A DNA stretch of 64,000 nt from SIRX01 sp965213905 (GCA_965213905.1 OZ243922.1:2046001-2110000), one strand, 5' to 3'. Shown: positions 1 through 9,309, counted from the first letter of the stretch. A program made the numbers and translations. Notes: generated by a model not told the origin, from the letters alone.

Positions 1-306
1 CCAAACACCCGCCCGGAGCTCCTGAAAGCCGCCCACTGGCGGGCCTCGCGCCACGGCCTCGACGAAGAACTCGTAGACTTGGAAGGCTGCCGTTCCGTCC
101 CGGCCCAAGAGGTCGTAGACAGCCTCCTGAACTTCACGCGCCCGGCCCTGGAAGAAGCCGGCGACTGGGAAGAGGTATCCTCCCTCGTAAACGAGACCCT
201 CGAACGCGGCAACGGCGCCACCCGCCAACGCCGCGCCCACAAACAGTCGGGGCGGCTGGAAGACGTGGTTGACGCGCTCGTCGAGGAGACGGCGCAGGGA
301 ACATAA
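1..306 (+). CDS. Carboxylate-amine ligase (YbdK/GCS2 family), C-terminal part
   Basis: The reading frame is open from base 1 to the TAA at 304-306, so the 5' part lies outside the window. The visible 101 residues contain AAHWRASRHGL near the start, followed by an acidic helical region and LERGNGATRQRR. This is the typical C-terminus of the YbdK/GCS2 carboxylate-amine ligases, which form a gamma-glutamyl amide bond using ATP. An internal TTG at 79 is not the real start because coding similarity continues upstream of it. The family assignment rests on remembered conserved C-terminal motifs; the substrate cannot be told from this fragment. Confidence 0.75.
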   Translation, partial: PNTRPELLKAAHWRASRHGLDEELVDLEGCRSVPAQEVVDSLLNFTRPALEEAGDWEEVSSLVNETLERGNGATRQRRAHKQSGRLEDVVDALVEETAQGT

Positions 307-471
307 CCAACCGGCTCCGGAACTCGGACGTATTGTTATGCCGCAACGGAACAAGCCACAAAACGGAAATACGCCTTGCCATCCGGTAGCCCATAAGAAC
401 CACCCACCATCGGATGCTCTAGAATCTACTGCGGTATGTGGCGGAGACGTAGAGACGGCGAGGTAGTTCGC

Positions 472-1854
472 GTGAGGTTCTACGCGGTTTCGGCGGCGCT
501 GGTCGTAACGCTCGCCCTGGTCTTCGGCGTTGGAGGGTTGCGGAAGACGAAAGACTACCCGGACCCGGTGCCGCTCCAGATGGCCGGCCTGCTCGGCAAC
601 GGCGTCTACACCCACGCAATTTCACCGGAAGAAGCCCGCGGCGCCTCTTACCTACCCGGGTCCAACGTCCTACGCCTTCCCGACGGAGACTTACGCTACC
701 TGCCGCCGGGTGCGGCCGAACCCGTCACCGTTTCACCGGAAGACCCGGGTGCGCGAAAGGCTGTCGCTGAATCCCGCACCTGGCTGGACGAGGGGATGGT
801 CCCTGGCTCAACGGAAAAAGAAAGCCGGATGGCGGGGCGCGCCTTGTTGGACTTACGGCTGCTGACGGACCCTAACGGGGCGGCGGTGGCCGCACCCTAC
901 AAGCGATGGAACTACGTTTGGCCCCGGGACGCGAGTTGGGCCGCTGTCGCTTTCGCCGCCACCGGCCACCACGAGGAGTCTTACGAAATACTCGAGTTCT
1001 TGGCGTCCGTGCAGAACGAAGACGGGACCTGGGAGGCCCGCTACCGGTCGGACGGGACGCCGGTCTTAGACGGCCGCGCCCCGCAACTCGACGCGACCGG
1101 CTGGTTCCCCTGGGCCGTCTGGTTTCATGCTTCCACGGCGCCCGAAGCTTCCGGGCGGCAGGCTGAAGCACTCTGGCCCGCCGCCCGCAGGGCCGCCGAC
1201 GCCGCAACCGCCGCCCTGCAAAACGACGGCCTGCCGCCCGGCGGCCCGGACTACTGGGAGATAAGCACCTGGAAACCGAACCTCGGGACCGCCGCGCCGC
1301 TGCGTACGGGCCTGCGGGCCGGGGCGGACCTGGCGGAGACCCTCGGGCACGACGCCGAAGCCCGCCGCTACGCCGGGGCCGCCGGCCGGCTCGACCGTGC
1401 CATCAGCCGCGAGTTCGGGCCCCACGGCTACCCGCGCACCACCCGGCCCGGTAGTGGCGCCGACGCCGCCGTAACCTTTCTGGCGCCACCCTTCGCCCCG
1501 CCGGAAACACCGGTCCGAAAGGCCGTCGGGGAAACGGCGAAGAAGCTGCGCGCGCCGAACGGCGGCCTGTTGCCCGGCGAGAAGTGGCGGCAGAAACCAA
1601 CCGTAGCCTGGACCCCGGAGACGGCGTTCTTCGCGCTCTCCGCCGCCGCGACGGGTGAGGAAGCCTCGGCGGACCGCTACCTCGACTGGCTCGAAGACCA
1701 CCGGACGGAACTCGGCTCTTTTCCGGAGAAGGTAGACGGCGGGGGGGACCCGCAGGCTGTCGCGCCACTCGGCTGGACGAACGCCATAGTGGTACTGGCG
1801 CTGGTGGCAAAAGACGAACCTCTGCTGATTCCCCCGCCGGGTAAAAACGGCTAA
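472..1854 (+). CDS. Exported/membrane-anchored GH15-like (glucoamylase-related) protein
   Basis: About 460 residues. The preferred start is GTG 472, preceded by GAGG at 460-463; an ATG at 436 in the same frame has no ribosome binding site. The N-terminus (RFYAVSAALVVTLALVFG) is a signal peptide or membrane anchor. The motif YKRWNYVWPRDASWAAVAF and the helical repeats after it resemble the (alpha/alpha)6 barrel of glycoside hydrolase family 15, where the W-P-R-D segment lines the active site. The segment DYWEISTWKPN may hold the general acid glutamate. It probably acts outside the membrane on a glucan or related polysaccharide; the true substrate is unknown. Confidence 0.72.
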   Translation: MRFYAVSAALVVTLALVFGVGGLRKTKDYPDPVPLQMAGLLGNGVYTHAISPEEARGASYLPGSNVLRLPDGDLRYLPPGAAEPVTVSPEDPGARKAVAESRTWLDEGMVPGSTEKESRMAGRALLDLRLLTDPNGAAVAAPYKRWNYVWPRDASWAAVAFAATGHHEESYEILEFLASVQNEDGTWEARYRSDGTPVLDGRAPQLDATGWFPWAVWFHASTAPEASGRQAEALWPAARRAADAATAALQNDGLPPGGPDYWEISTWKPNLGTAAPLRTGLRAGADLAETLGHDAEARRYAGAAGRLDRAISREFGPHGYPRTTRPGSGADAAVTFLAPPFAPPETPVRKAVGETAKKLRAPNGGLLPGEKWRQKPTVAWTPETAFFALSAAATGEEASADRYLDWLEDHRTELGSFPEKVDGGGDPQAVAPLGWTNAIVVLALVAKDEPLLIPPPGKNG

Positions 1855-2009
1855 AAACTACGAGAACACTTTGCGTGCGGGACTCTAGGGGGGAATGTTT
1901 TAAGAAAGCTTCACCGGTTTCCGGCGGGGCAAGCGGTTTCGGATGGGAGGTTTCGGGCCGGTTTCTTTTCCCCGCCCGGGCCCCGCAAGCCGGGGAACGG
2001 TGTCCTACG

Positions 2010-2417
2010 CTACGCGGTGGATATGTTCTCCCGATACGCCCTACCGTTGATCAGGCGCTCCGTAAACTCTCTCTGGCTTATGCTCACCAGGGCCAGCGTC
2101 GCGCCGGCGACCATGTCCGGCAGGGGGTCGAGGGCGACGCTTTTTACGTCGGCGCAAGGCCCCGAGAACACGAACAAGAGCTCGTCGGGATCAGACTCCC
2201 TTACCCGCCACCCGTCTTCTTGGGTTTCGCAACACAAGAATAGCTCGGCCTCCTCCGGGAAGCTGAAGACCGGCAATGCCCTCTCGTGGTCCGGCCCGGT
2301 GGTGAATACCTCTAATGCATGTTCCGGGCGGCGGGTTATTAGCCAGTATCGCGCCCGGCCCCTGAACGAGCCGTTTTCGCCGTCCGCGTTGTTCCGTTTT
2401 TCTGCGGTGCTTCTAAT
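2010..2417 (-). CDS. Conserved protein of unknown family (paralogue of the 15469 gene), apparent ATT start
   Basis: The last ~120 codons match the product of the gene at 15469-15954: both have a YWL motif, then a short spacer, then ALPVFSF.EEAE.FL, DGWR and a C-terminal SIS.R.F.ERL. The frame is open far upstream but has no nearby ATG, GTG or TTG. An ATT at 2417-2415 lies four bases after a perfect AGGAGG (2427-2422 on this strand) and gives an N-terminus of the same length as the paralogue, so ATT initiation is inferred. About 135 residues, no signal peptide or membrane segment seen. It lies downstream of, and on the same strand as, the two-component operon. Function unknown. Confidence 0.6.
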   Translation of the reverse strand: MRSTAEKRNNADGENGSFRGRARYWLITRRPEHALEVFTTGPDHERALPVFSFPEEAELFLCCETQEDGWRVRESDPDELLFVFSGPCADVKSVALDPLPDMVAGATLALVSISQREFTERLINGRAYRENISTA

Positions 2418-2630
2418 GTGTCCTCCTCTACCTCTGCCGTATGGTAACAGGGCTCCCGTACGGCCGCCGATATTGCTCCTCCATGCCCTTGCGGACGTTT
2501 CACTTCCTGCAAAGTTCCGGAGGATGAAAAAAGACCTGGCCGAACCCGTGGCTCGTGATCCTGAGAGTCCGAATAAGAGGCCAAGCCTTCGGAAGTGGTT
2601 TTCTACGATTGTTGCACGTTGTTGCGAGGG

Positions 2631-2652
2631 ATGCATACGTCTTTCTATGCAT
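2631..2652. promoter_or_regulatory. Perfect 7-bp inverted repeat, possible operator
   Basis: ATGCATA at 2631-2637 and TATGCAT at 2646-2652 are separated by 8 bases. The site lies between the end of the response regulator gene and the small unknown gene on the same strand, about 215 bases upstream of the latter's start, so it may be an operator or a weak hairpin. The protein that would bind is unknown. Confidence 0.3.
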
Positions 2653-2677
2653 ATTGGACCTGGACCCGGAGATAGAC

Positions 2678-3358
2678 TTACGAGACCGTTGCGGTCCCTC
2701 CGGTTATGTCGCGGACGGAGATCCAACCCTCGTGCAAGGCTTTGCTAACGGCTTCCCCCCGCGAGGAAACCCCTATTTTAGGGTAAACGTTCGCCAGGTG
2801 GCGCTTTACGGTGGCTTCCGAGAGGTGGAGGGCGGCGGCGATCCGCTGGTTGCCCATCCCGCGGGCGACCATGAGCAACACCTCCAGCTCCCGGCCGGAG
2901 AGGCCGTCGGCCTGCGCCGGGTCCCTGAACGAGCTTTCGGGCGCGATCACGACGGCGCCCTCAACGGGACCAATGGGGCTGTGCGCCGCGCTGTGGACCG
3001 CCGAGAGGAGCTCTTCTATGGTGGCGCTCTTCACCAGGTAGGCCACGGCGCCGAGCCCGATCAACTCCCGCACCAACCGGGGGTCGTCGTACATGGTTAC
3101 GATGACGACCCTGGGCGGCGACGGAACGTCCATGATCCGCCCCATCGCCTCTTTCGCGCCCATAACGGGCATCTCCACGTCCAGCAATACAACGTCGGGG
3201 CGCAAATCCTCGACGAGGTCCGTGGCCTCCCGGCCGTCACCCGCCTCCCCGACGACCTCCAAAGTATCGTCGGTAGAGATCATCTCCCTTATGCCCTGGC
3301 GGAACATGGCGTGATCGTCGGCCAGGAGCACTTTTATCTTGCCACCGTTCTCGGCCAT
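2678..3358 (-). CDS. NarL/FixJ-type response regulator
   Basis: 226 residues. The N-terminal receiver domain has the acidic pair D14-D15, the phospho-acceptor D60 in VVLLDVEMP, T/S in VIVTMYDD and K in LVKSA. A linker leads to a LuxR-type helix-turn-helix (LSGRELEVLLMVARGMGNQRIA...SEATVKRHL) near residues 155-215. It is the DNA-binding output of the kinase encoded immediately upstream; the two genes overlap by 25 bases, indicating translational coupling. Target genes are not evident from the window. Confidence 0.95.
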   Translation of the reverse strand: MAENGGKIKVLLADDHAMFRQGIREMISTDDTLEVVGEAGDGREATDLVEDLRPDVVLLDVEMPVMGAKEAMGRIMDVPSPPRVVIVTMYDDPRLVRELIGLGAVAYLVKSATIEELLSAVHSAAHSPIGPVEGAVVIAPESSFRDPAQADGLSGRELEVLLMVARGMGNQRIAAALHLSEATVKRHLANVYPKIGVSSRGEAVSKALHEGWISVRDITGGTATVS

Positions 3359-5571
3359 ATTACCCCCCCCCCGGTATCCAAAGGAATCCGGATTTCGACC
3401 CCGGCGCCGCCGTCGGGGGACGGGTAGGTTCGGCTCCAGCCTCCTACGAGGGCCGCGCGCTCCTGTATGGCCCGGAGCCCGAGCCCGGGCCGGGACCCGC
3501 CGTTTCCGTTGGCCCCACCGTTAGTATCGCCGTTTGTCTCGAAACCGCGTCCGTCGTCCTCGACGTAGCCCGAGGCTTTCTCCCGGGTGATGTTCAGGCC
3601 GACGGAGATACGGGAGCCGCCGGAGTGCCTTACGGCGTTGCGGACGGCTTCTCGCAGGACGAGGTAGAGTTGGCCGCGCTGCTGGTTGGTAAGCAGCGCC
3701 TCTTCGCCGGAGGCGGAGAGCTTCGCGCTAACGTCGTCGGGGACCGTGATCTCCAGCAGATCCTGCAGGGCCGGGATGAGGCCGCCCTCCGTCTCCGAGC
3801 GTCGCAGCTCCATCGAGAGGTTACGCGTCTGGTCCAGCGCGGTCTTTACCATCTCGTTCGCCGTGTGTAACCTGATCTGCGCCCGGACGGGGTCTTTCTC
3901 CGCGAGGGCTTCGTAGAGTTGGAGGCTCTGGTGGGCGACGCCCATCGAGTGGGCGACCCGGTCGTGGAGTTCACGGCTGATCCTCTCCCGCTCGGCGGTC
4001 TCGGCCCGGGCGTACACCTCCAGGGAACGTAGCCGGTCACGCTCCTCCTCGGACCGCCGCTGCTCGGTAACGTCCAGGGTGATCCCGACAACCCGGACGG
4101 GCTCGCCGCCTTCGTCCTGGTATACCCGGCCTTTCGAGCGGACCAGACGGATTTCGCCGTCGGGCCGGACAATGCGGAACTCCAACTCGTGCGGGGTGCC
4201 GGCTGTGATAGAGGAGTCCAGCGTGCGCCGCACGCGCCCACGGTCTCCGGGATGAACCCGGCTGAGAAAATCCGTGTAAGAAGGGTTGTACTCGCCCGGC
4301 GGGTAGCCGAATATCTCGGCCATCACGCCCGAGCACCGGCTCTCGTCGGAGGCCACATCCCACTCGACCACGCCCACACGCCCGGCCTCGGTCGCCAGCC
4401 GCAGCCGCTCTTCGCCCTCGGCGAGGGCTTCTCCGGCTTTTTTGCGGCCTGTTACGTCTTGGGCCACCCCCAGAACCTGCCGCGCCCGGCCCTCGGGCGT
4501 GCGGGAGAAGACGGTCTCGTGGCTCCTGAGGTGGCGGTACGTGCCGTCGGCGTGGCGCATCCGGTACTCCAACTCGTTTGCCTCGCCGTCCTTTAAGGAG
4601 TCGAATGCCCGGATGCCTTCGGCCGCAACCGGCAGGTCCTCCGGGTGGAGCAGGTGCGGTATGAGGTCTCCGCCCATCGCCGCCACCTGCTCCGGCGAGT
4701 AGCCGAGGACCTTCTCCACGCCCTGGTTCACGTAGACGTTGCGGTTCTCGGCCAGGTCGTAGAGGTACAGGATATTTGGGGTGGTGTCGGCGATGCGCCG
4801 GAAGAGGAGGCGGCTCTCCTCCAGCGCCTCCTCTGTCTCCCGGCGACCGGCGAAGCGGCCGATCTGGGTCCCGATGAGGCTCACGGTGTAGTGCAGCTCC
4901 TTGTCCGGTACGGGCGTCCCCGCGTCCAGAAGCTCGACGACCCCGAAGGACCGGCTTCCGGCCCGGATCGGGAACGCCAGGGCGCCGCGCAGCCCCTCCG
5001 CCATCCCGGCCTCCGCGTGGGGGGCCGCATCCCGCTCCAGGTTTTTCGTCCACACCACCCGGTTGTACTTCCAGGCCCGGCCCGGGAGGCCCTCAGCGCC
5101 GGCGAAGCTCGTCCCCCGGCACGCCGCCTCGAAACCCGCCGGGCCGGCGTCCGACTTTTGCCAGATCCCGCCGCAGCGCAGCACACCCTCTTTTTCGTCG
5201 GACGTCCAAAAAACGACTTTTTGCCAGCCGAGGCTCCCGCCGAGGGCTTCCAAAAGGTCCGGAACGGCGCCCGCTAGGTCTCCGGCCTCCGCCAGCACGG
5301 AGTCCACGGCGTGCTGGGCGACGAGACGCTTCCGGCTCGTGTGCTGCTGGGTCCTCTGGTCCCGCATAGTGTGCGAAAATCGCCGGGAAGACGCCAAGAG
5401 CCGTTCAAAGCGGTCTTTTGCCTCCGCGGCCTCGCGGCGGGACCTAAGCTCTTGGGCGCGAGATTCCGCAAGCTCCCTTTCGAGCCGCGCCACCTCGGCG
5501 TCCCGGCTCCCGGACGGGAACCAGGCGTCCCAGTCCGACGCCCGCCGGGCCGGTTGCCTAGCCCGGGTCAT
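3334..5571 (-). CDS. GAF/PAS sensor histidine kinase (NarX-like HisKA_3)
   Basis: 745 residues and no membrane segment, so a cytoplasmic sensor. A charged, probably coiled-coil N-terminus (about 20-80) is followed by a GAF-like domain (about 85-245), two PAS domains (about 250-375 and 385-510), a HisKA_3 dimerisation domain with the phospho-acceptor H536 in ERISRELHDRVAHSM, and a HATPase_c domain with REAVRNAVRHSG and the G-box near GLGLRAIQERAAL. It should phosphorylate the overlapping NarL-type regulator. Its first codons overlap the end of the CheB-CheR gene, so the three genes form one operon. The ligand or redox signal is unknown. Confidence 0.94.
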   Translation of the reverse strand: MTRARQPARRASDWDAWFPSGSRDAEVARLERELAESRAQELRSRREAAEAKDRFERLLASSRRFSHTMRDQRTQQHTSRKRLVAQHAVDSVLAEAGDLAGAVPDLLEALGGSLGWQKVVFWTSDEKEGVLRCGGIWQKSDAGPAGFEAACRGTSFAGAEGLPGRAWKYNRVVWTKNLERDAAPHAEAGMAEGLRGALAFPIRAGSRSFGVVELLDAGTPVPDKELHYTVSLIGTQIGRFAGRRETEEALEESRLLFRRIADTTPNILYLYDLAENRNVYVNQGVEKVLGYSPEQVAAMGGDLIPHLLHPEDLPVAAEGIRAFDSLKDGEANELEYRMRHADGTYRHLRSHETVFSRTPEGRARQVLGVAQDVTGRKKAGEALAEGEERLRLATEAGRVGVVEWDVASDESRCSGVMAEIFGYPPGEYNPSYTDFLSRVHPGDRGRVRRTLDSSITAGTPHELEFRIVRPDGEIRLVRSKGRVYQDEGGEPVRVVGITLDVTEQRRSEEERDRLRSLEVYARAETAERERISRELHDRVAHSMGVAHQSLQLYEALAEKDPVRAQIRLHTANEMVKTALDQTRNLSMELRRSETEGGLIPALQDLLEITVPDDVSAKLSASGEEALLTNQQRGQLYLVLREAVRNAVRHSGGSRISVGLNITREKASGYVEDDGRGFETNGDTNGGANGNGGSRPGLGLRAIQERAALVGGWSRTYPSPDGGAGVEIRIPLDTGGGVIWPRTVAR

Positions 5572-8179
5572 CGGGCACCTCGCGGATAATGAGCACGCCG
5601 CCGGTAACGCCGTCGCCCTTTATGTACCGGCCCTTGGCCTCGAAGCGCCGCAGTCCTTCGCCTTCACGAACGGCGAACCGCATGACGAACGATTCCCCGG
5701 CGGCCCCCCGACTTTGGGGCGTCGCCTCCGGCGGCAGCCCTCCGCCGTCCTCGTCCAGAACCCGGGCGGAGCCCAGCAGGCCGGGGTCCTCGGCCTCGTG
5801 CTCCCCGAAAACCTCCACGAAGACCTGGTTGCTGAACAGGACCTCGCCCCCGGTGTTTACGGCCAGCACCGCGTCGGAGATGTTCGCCAGAATGGCTTCG
5901 AGCCGGGAACGCCCGCCCTGTAGCTGTCCCACCAGTTCTTCCGCGCGCCGGCGGGCCTCCTCCGTCTGCCGGCGCTCTTCCTCCCGGTTTTGGGCGAGTT
6001 CTTGCAGCTCCGTGGCCCGGGCTTGCAGGTCGTCGTTGGTGGTGTTTAGCTCCTCGACGGTGGCCTGAAGCTCTTCGTTCAGGGTTTCGAGTTCCTCGTT
6101 GGTGGCTTGAAGCTCCTCGTTCAGGGTCTCGACCTCCTCCGTGGCGGCCTGGGCCTCCTCGGTGTTCACCAGCGACTCCTCGTGGGCGGCTTGAAGCTCC
6201 TGATTATGCCGGCCGAGCTCCCGGTTGGCTTCTTCGAGTCGGCGGTTCCTCTCGGAGAGGCGCCGCATCCGGACCGTCGCCGTAACGTCTTCCACCGTGA
6301 GCAGGACGTTCTCGGGTGGTTTTCCTTCGTCGGCGGACTGCTGGGGGTGGCAGGTGAGCCGCAGGTAGCTGGGCTCGCCGGTGGTGGCTTCCTCTACGAC
6401 GAACTCTTCGGCCTGGGCCGTCTTGCCGTCCCGGAACGTCTCGTCTATGGTCCTCCGGACTTCGGCATAGGGGGCCTCCTGCATGGCGTGGAGGAAATCC
6501 TCCCCCACGGCAACCCCAGAGATAGAGAGCAGCCGGCGGGCGGCGTCGTTGATCGCCACGATTTCGTAGCCGCGGTCTACTATCGCGACGCCAACCGGCA
6601 GCCGGTCGAGCAGGCTTCCACCCGCCGCGCCGGCCGCAACGGCCGGCCGCCGGGGTCTTCCTCCGGACCCACCGTCGATCTCCCGGCCGCCGGGGTCTTT
6701 CTCCGGGTGCGCCGGCGGAGATTCCGCGGGGAGCGTGGGCGGCATGAGAAAACGCTGGCCCTGACGGCGGTAGACCTTGTTCTGCCGGTCGGCGGACGCG
6801 AACGACTCGGAGAGGGGGGTGGTTGACTCGGCCTTGCCCATCGCCAGGTAGCCGCCGTCGCGCAGGGAGTAGGCGAACAGTTGCAGCGCCCGGCGTTGTA
6901 GCTCGCCGGAAAAGTAGATCAGGACGTTTCGGCTCAGCACCAGGTCTATCTGGGGAAACGGCGACCGCTGGGCCAGGTCGTGCTCCCCGAAGACGATCAT
7001 GCCCCGCACCTGCTTTTTTACCTGGTAAGAGCCGTCCTCCTCGACGAAGTAGCGTTTGACCTGGTCTTCGGAGAGCCCCTTCAGGGCCGAGGGCGGGTAG
7101 ATCCCCCGCCGGGCGAAGTTCACGGCCTCCCCGTCTACGTCGGTGGCGAAGATGCGGACGTTGAAGAGCCCCGCGTCCTGGTCCAGCACTTCGGAGACCA
7201 GGATCGCCAACGAGTAAGCCTCCTCGCCGGTGGCGCACCCGGCGGACCAGATCCTGAGCTGTTTCTCCTTTCCGCGGGCCTCCTCGATGAGCTCCGGCAG
7301 CACCTCTTCTTGCAGGTAATCAAACAGCCCCGGGTCGCGGAAAAACTCGGTCACCTTTATCAGGAAAGCGCTTACCAGATGCCGGTACTCCTCCGGGTGC
7401 TGCTCCAGATACCGGGAATATTCCCCGATGCTCTCGCATTCGGTCGCGGCCAGGCGGCGTCCCAGGCGGCGCATGATGGTGGGCTTTTTGTAGCTCCGGA
7501 AGTCCACGCCGCGGTTCCGGTGTAGCTTCTCCAGAAAACGTTCTAGCTCGCGCTCTAGCTCTCGCTCCAACCCGCGCCCGTCTTCCTCCGGGTCCTCCGG
7601 CGCCGCGACGCCCGAGAGCAGGTTTTGGAGGACCGGCCCGATCCCCTCCAGAGAAGAAACGATGTCCACGGTGCTCGGGGCCAGCGAGCGCGGCATCTCG
7701 CCGAACTCGGCGGTCTCGGGGTCCTGGATCACGACCGTCCCCCCGGCCTGGCTGACGGCCCGGGCGCCGTCGGTGCCGTCGGTGCCGGTGCCGGTGAGCA
7801 CCACGGCGATGAGGTTCTCCCCGTAGACCCCGGCGGCGCTCTCCATCAGGTGGTTTATGGAGGGTATGGACCGTCCGGAAGCCGGCTCCGGGCTAAAGCC
7901 TATCTCCGAGTCGGTGATGTTTACGTGCCGATTGGCGGGAACCACAAAGACCACGCCGGCCTCCAGCGGCTCGTGGTCCGTGACGGTCTTTACCGGCAGC
8001 GGGCTCCGACGTGAAAGTATCTGTTGCAGGTGGCTCTCACGGCTCGGGTCTAGGTGCTGGGCCACCACGACCGGGGCCGGAAAGTCCCCGGGGAGGTTCG
8101 AGACAAGGTCTGAGAGCGCCCCGATACCGCCGGCGGAAGAACCGACGACGACGAGTTGCGTAAACGGTTTGTCCGCCAA
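5558..8179 (-). CDS. CheB-CheR fusion with PAS domains
   Basis: About 873 residues from the TTG at 8179, preceded by AAGGGG; an ATG at 8245 in frame lacks an SD. The domain order is a CheB methylesterase domain (serine in VVVGSSAGG near residue 15, histidine in AQHLD, aspartate in LTGTGTDGTDG), CheR N-terminal and SAM-dependent methyltransferase domains (WSAGCATGEEAYSLA, NVLIYF), a PAS domain, a long coiled coil of repeated EELQATNEELETLNEE, and a second PAS-like domain. There is no receiver domain. No chemoreceptor, cheA or cheW is in the window, and the next genes are a kinase and regulator, so it probably tunes that two-component system rather than classic chemotaxis. Confidence 0.94.
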   Translation of the reverse strand: MADKPFTQLVVVGSSAGGIGALSDLVSNLPGDFPAPVVVAQHLDPSRESHLQQILSRRSPLPVKTVTDHEPLEAGVVFVVPANRHVNITDSEIGFSPEPASGRSIPSINHLMESAAGVYGENLIAVVLTGTGTDGTDGARAVSQAGGTVVIQDPETAEFGEMPRSLAPSTVDIVSSLEGIGPVLQNLLSGVAAPEDPEEDGRGLERELERELERFLEKLHRNRGVDFRSYKKPTIMRRLGRRLAATECESIGEYSRYLEQHPEEYRHLVSAFLIKVTEFFRDPGLFDYLQEEVLPELIEEARGKEKQLRIWSAGCATGEEAYSLAILVSEVLDQDAGLFNVRIFATDVDGEAVNFARRGIYPPSALKGLSEDQVKRYFVEEDGSYQVKKQVRGMIVFGEHDLAQRSPFPQIDLVLSRNVLIYFSGELQRRALQLFAYSLRDGGYLAMGKAESTTPLSESFASADRQNKVYRRQGQRFLMPPTLPAESPPAHPEKDPGGREIDGGSGGRPRRPAVAAGAAGGSLLDRLPVGVAIVDRGYEIVAINDAARRLLSISGVAVGEDFLHAMQEAPYAEVRRTIDETFRDGKTAQAEEFVVEEATTGEPSYLRLTCHPQQSADEGKPPENVLLTVEDVTATVRMRRLSERNRRLEEANRELGRHNQELQAAHEESLVNTEEAQAATEEVETLNEELQATNEELETLNEELQATVEELNTTNDDLQARATELQELAQNREEERRQTEEARRRAEELVGQLQGGRSRLEAILANISDAVLAVNTGGEVLFSNQVFVEVFGEHEAEDPGLLGSARVLDEDGGGLPPEATPQSRGAAGESFVMRFAVREGEGLRRFEAKGRYIKGDGVTGGVLIIREVPDDPG

Positions 8180-8329
8180 TGCTGCCCCTTGCCGGCTACC
8201 CACCGGGCGCCCGCGCTCGTTGTGTTCACCGAAAATCATCCGCATTCGCGCCCAACCACCGGCCCCCCGATTCTACAACACCGCAAACCCGGCGACGACC
8301 AGGGCCTACAAACCGGCGTGTACAATCAC

Positions 8330-8344
8330 CACTACACAGTAGTG
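8330..8344. promoter_or_regulatory. 6-bp inverted repeat upstream of the 8371 gene
   Basis: CACTAC-ACA-GTAGTG is a perfect palindrome with a 3-base centre, lying just after a TACAAT (8321-8326) that could be a -10 element, and 26 bases before the next start codon. The position fits a repressor site, but no matching regulator is known. Confidence 0.3.
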
Positions 8345-8370
8345 ACCGAGCAGCGACCGGAGGAACCTTT

Positions 8371-8700
8371 ATGGACGAGGAGACCGGCAAGACGTACGGG
8401 GAACTGTGGGAGCAGTACATGGAGGTCGAGCACCGGGAGTTAGAGCAGCGCAGAAGCGGGCAACTGGGCCGGGCGCTCGGCCGGGCGCTCCCTGATGAGT
8501 CGCAGGAGGAGTTGGACCGCATAGCCGAAGAAGACCTGCGCCGGGCCGAGGAAGGACTCGTGGAACTGCGCGAGGGTGACGAGGTCTGGTACAAGCCCAT
8601 AGCCGGGCTTACCCGCGAAGACCGGCAGGCCCGGATAGAATCGGAGAACGCCCGGGCGGCCTGGATCTCAGAGCGCCTGAAACGCCAGCCCCGCCCCTAA
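8371..8700 (+). CDS. Hypothetical charged protein
   Basis: 109 residues from ATG 8371, preceded by GGAGG at 8359-8363; the open frame extends upstream but without coding character. The product is rich in Glu and Arg, predicted mostly helical, with no membrane segment or known motif. WYKPIAGLTREDRQARIESE near the C-terminus is the most distinctive stretch. It is divergent from the CheB-CheR gene. Not recognised. Confidence 0.7.
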   Translation: MDEETGKTYGELWEQYMEVEHRELEQRRSGQLGRALGRALPDESQEELDRIAEEDLRRAEEGLVELREGDEVWYKPIAGLTREDRQARIESENARAAWISERLKRQPRP

Positions 8701-8946
8701 CGACAGTCCCGCCTCTAGTAAGACAAAAAGATCCTTTCGCCCCCGCATCCGGCCACACCGAAAAACGCGAAAACGCGGGAAGTTGCATAGAAATATGTAT
8801 GTCCCGCCGGGGTTCGGATGCGACCATAGGGACTGGAGCTCTATGTGTCGGTTTTGGCGAAAGGAAGCGATGGTGGTTCTCGAAGAGTTTACCCTGGGCC
8901 GGTTCTTTCCCGGCGGTGGTCCGGGACCTATCCGGGGGGCCGGCAA

Positions 8947-9309
8947 ATGACACACGGCGGCTGGCTCGAACCATCTCTGCTGCTCTGCGTGTGGGACACC
9001 GGCGAGTGCCGGGCCCACGAGATAGCCGAGAGGCTCGCGGAGTTGGGCTTCGGCGACGTAAAGCTGAAGAAGATCTACCCGGTGTTGCAGAAGATGGAAA
9101 GAGATGGGCTGGTAACCTCGGACGACGAGTACCTGGACTGGCCCGCCTGGCGGCGGTACGGTATCACCGCCTCCGGCGAAGGCTACCTGGAGATCTGGGT
9201 GAATGCGTTCGAGAGATACCGGGACGGGGTAGACCATTTTCTCAGGCTCTACGGCGAGAGGCCCGGGTGGCGGAGGGGCTTGCGTGAGTCACCGTCCGTG
9301 CCCTGGTGA
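8947..9309 (+). CDS. PadR-family transcriptional regulator
   Basis: 120 residues from ATG 8947 (the frame extends upstream but the PadR fold begins here). EPSLLLCVWDTGECRAHEIAERL, IYPVLQKMERDGLV and RRYGITASGEGYL are the winged-helix signatures of PadR proteins, and the C-terminal helix (VNAFERYRDGVDHFLRLY) resembles PadR dimerisation helices and that of the PhaQ-like protein encoded at 52802. It is probably a repressor. The regulated gene is not obvious; the downstream short genes or itself are candidates. Confidence 0.85.
   Translation: MTHGGWLEPSLLLCVWDTGECRAHEIAERLAELGFGDVKLKKIYPVLQKMERDGLVTSDDEYLDWPAWRRYGITASGEGYLEIWVNAFERYRDGVDHFLRLYGERPGWRRGLRESPSVPW

Noticed and set aside
2017..2748. 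243-codon open frame on the plus strand
   Set aside because: It is antisense to the unknown gene at 2010-2417, whose minus-strand product has a clear paralogue; the plus-strand reading has no family features.
4037..5053. 338-codon frame on the minus strand
   Set aside because: Arg/Pro/Gly-rich shadow inside the histidine kinase gene, a typical high-GC artefact.
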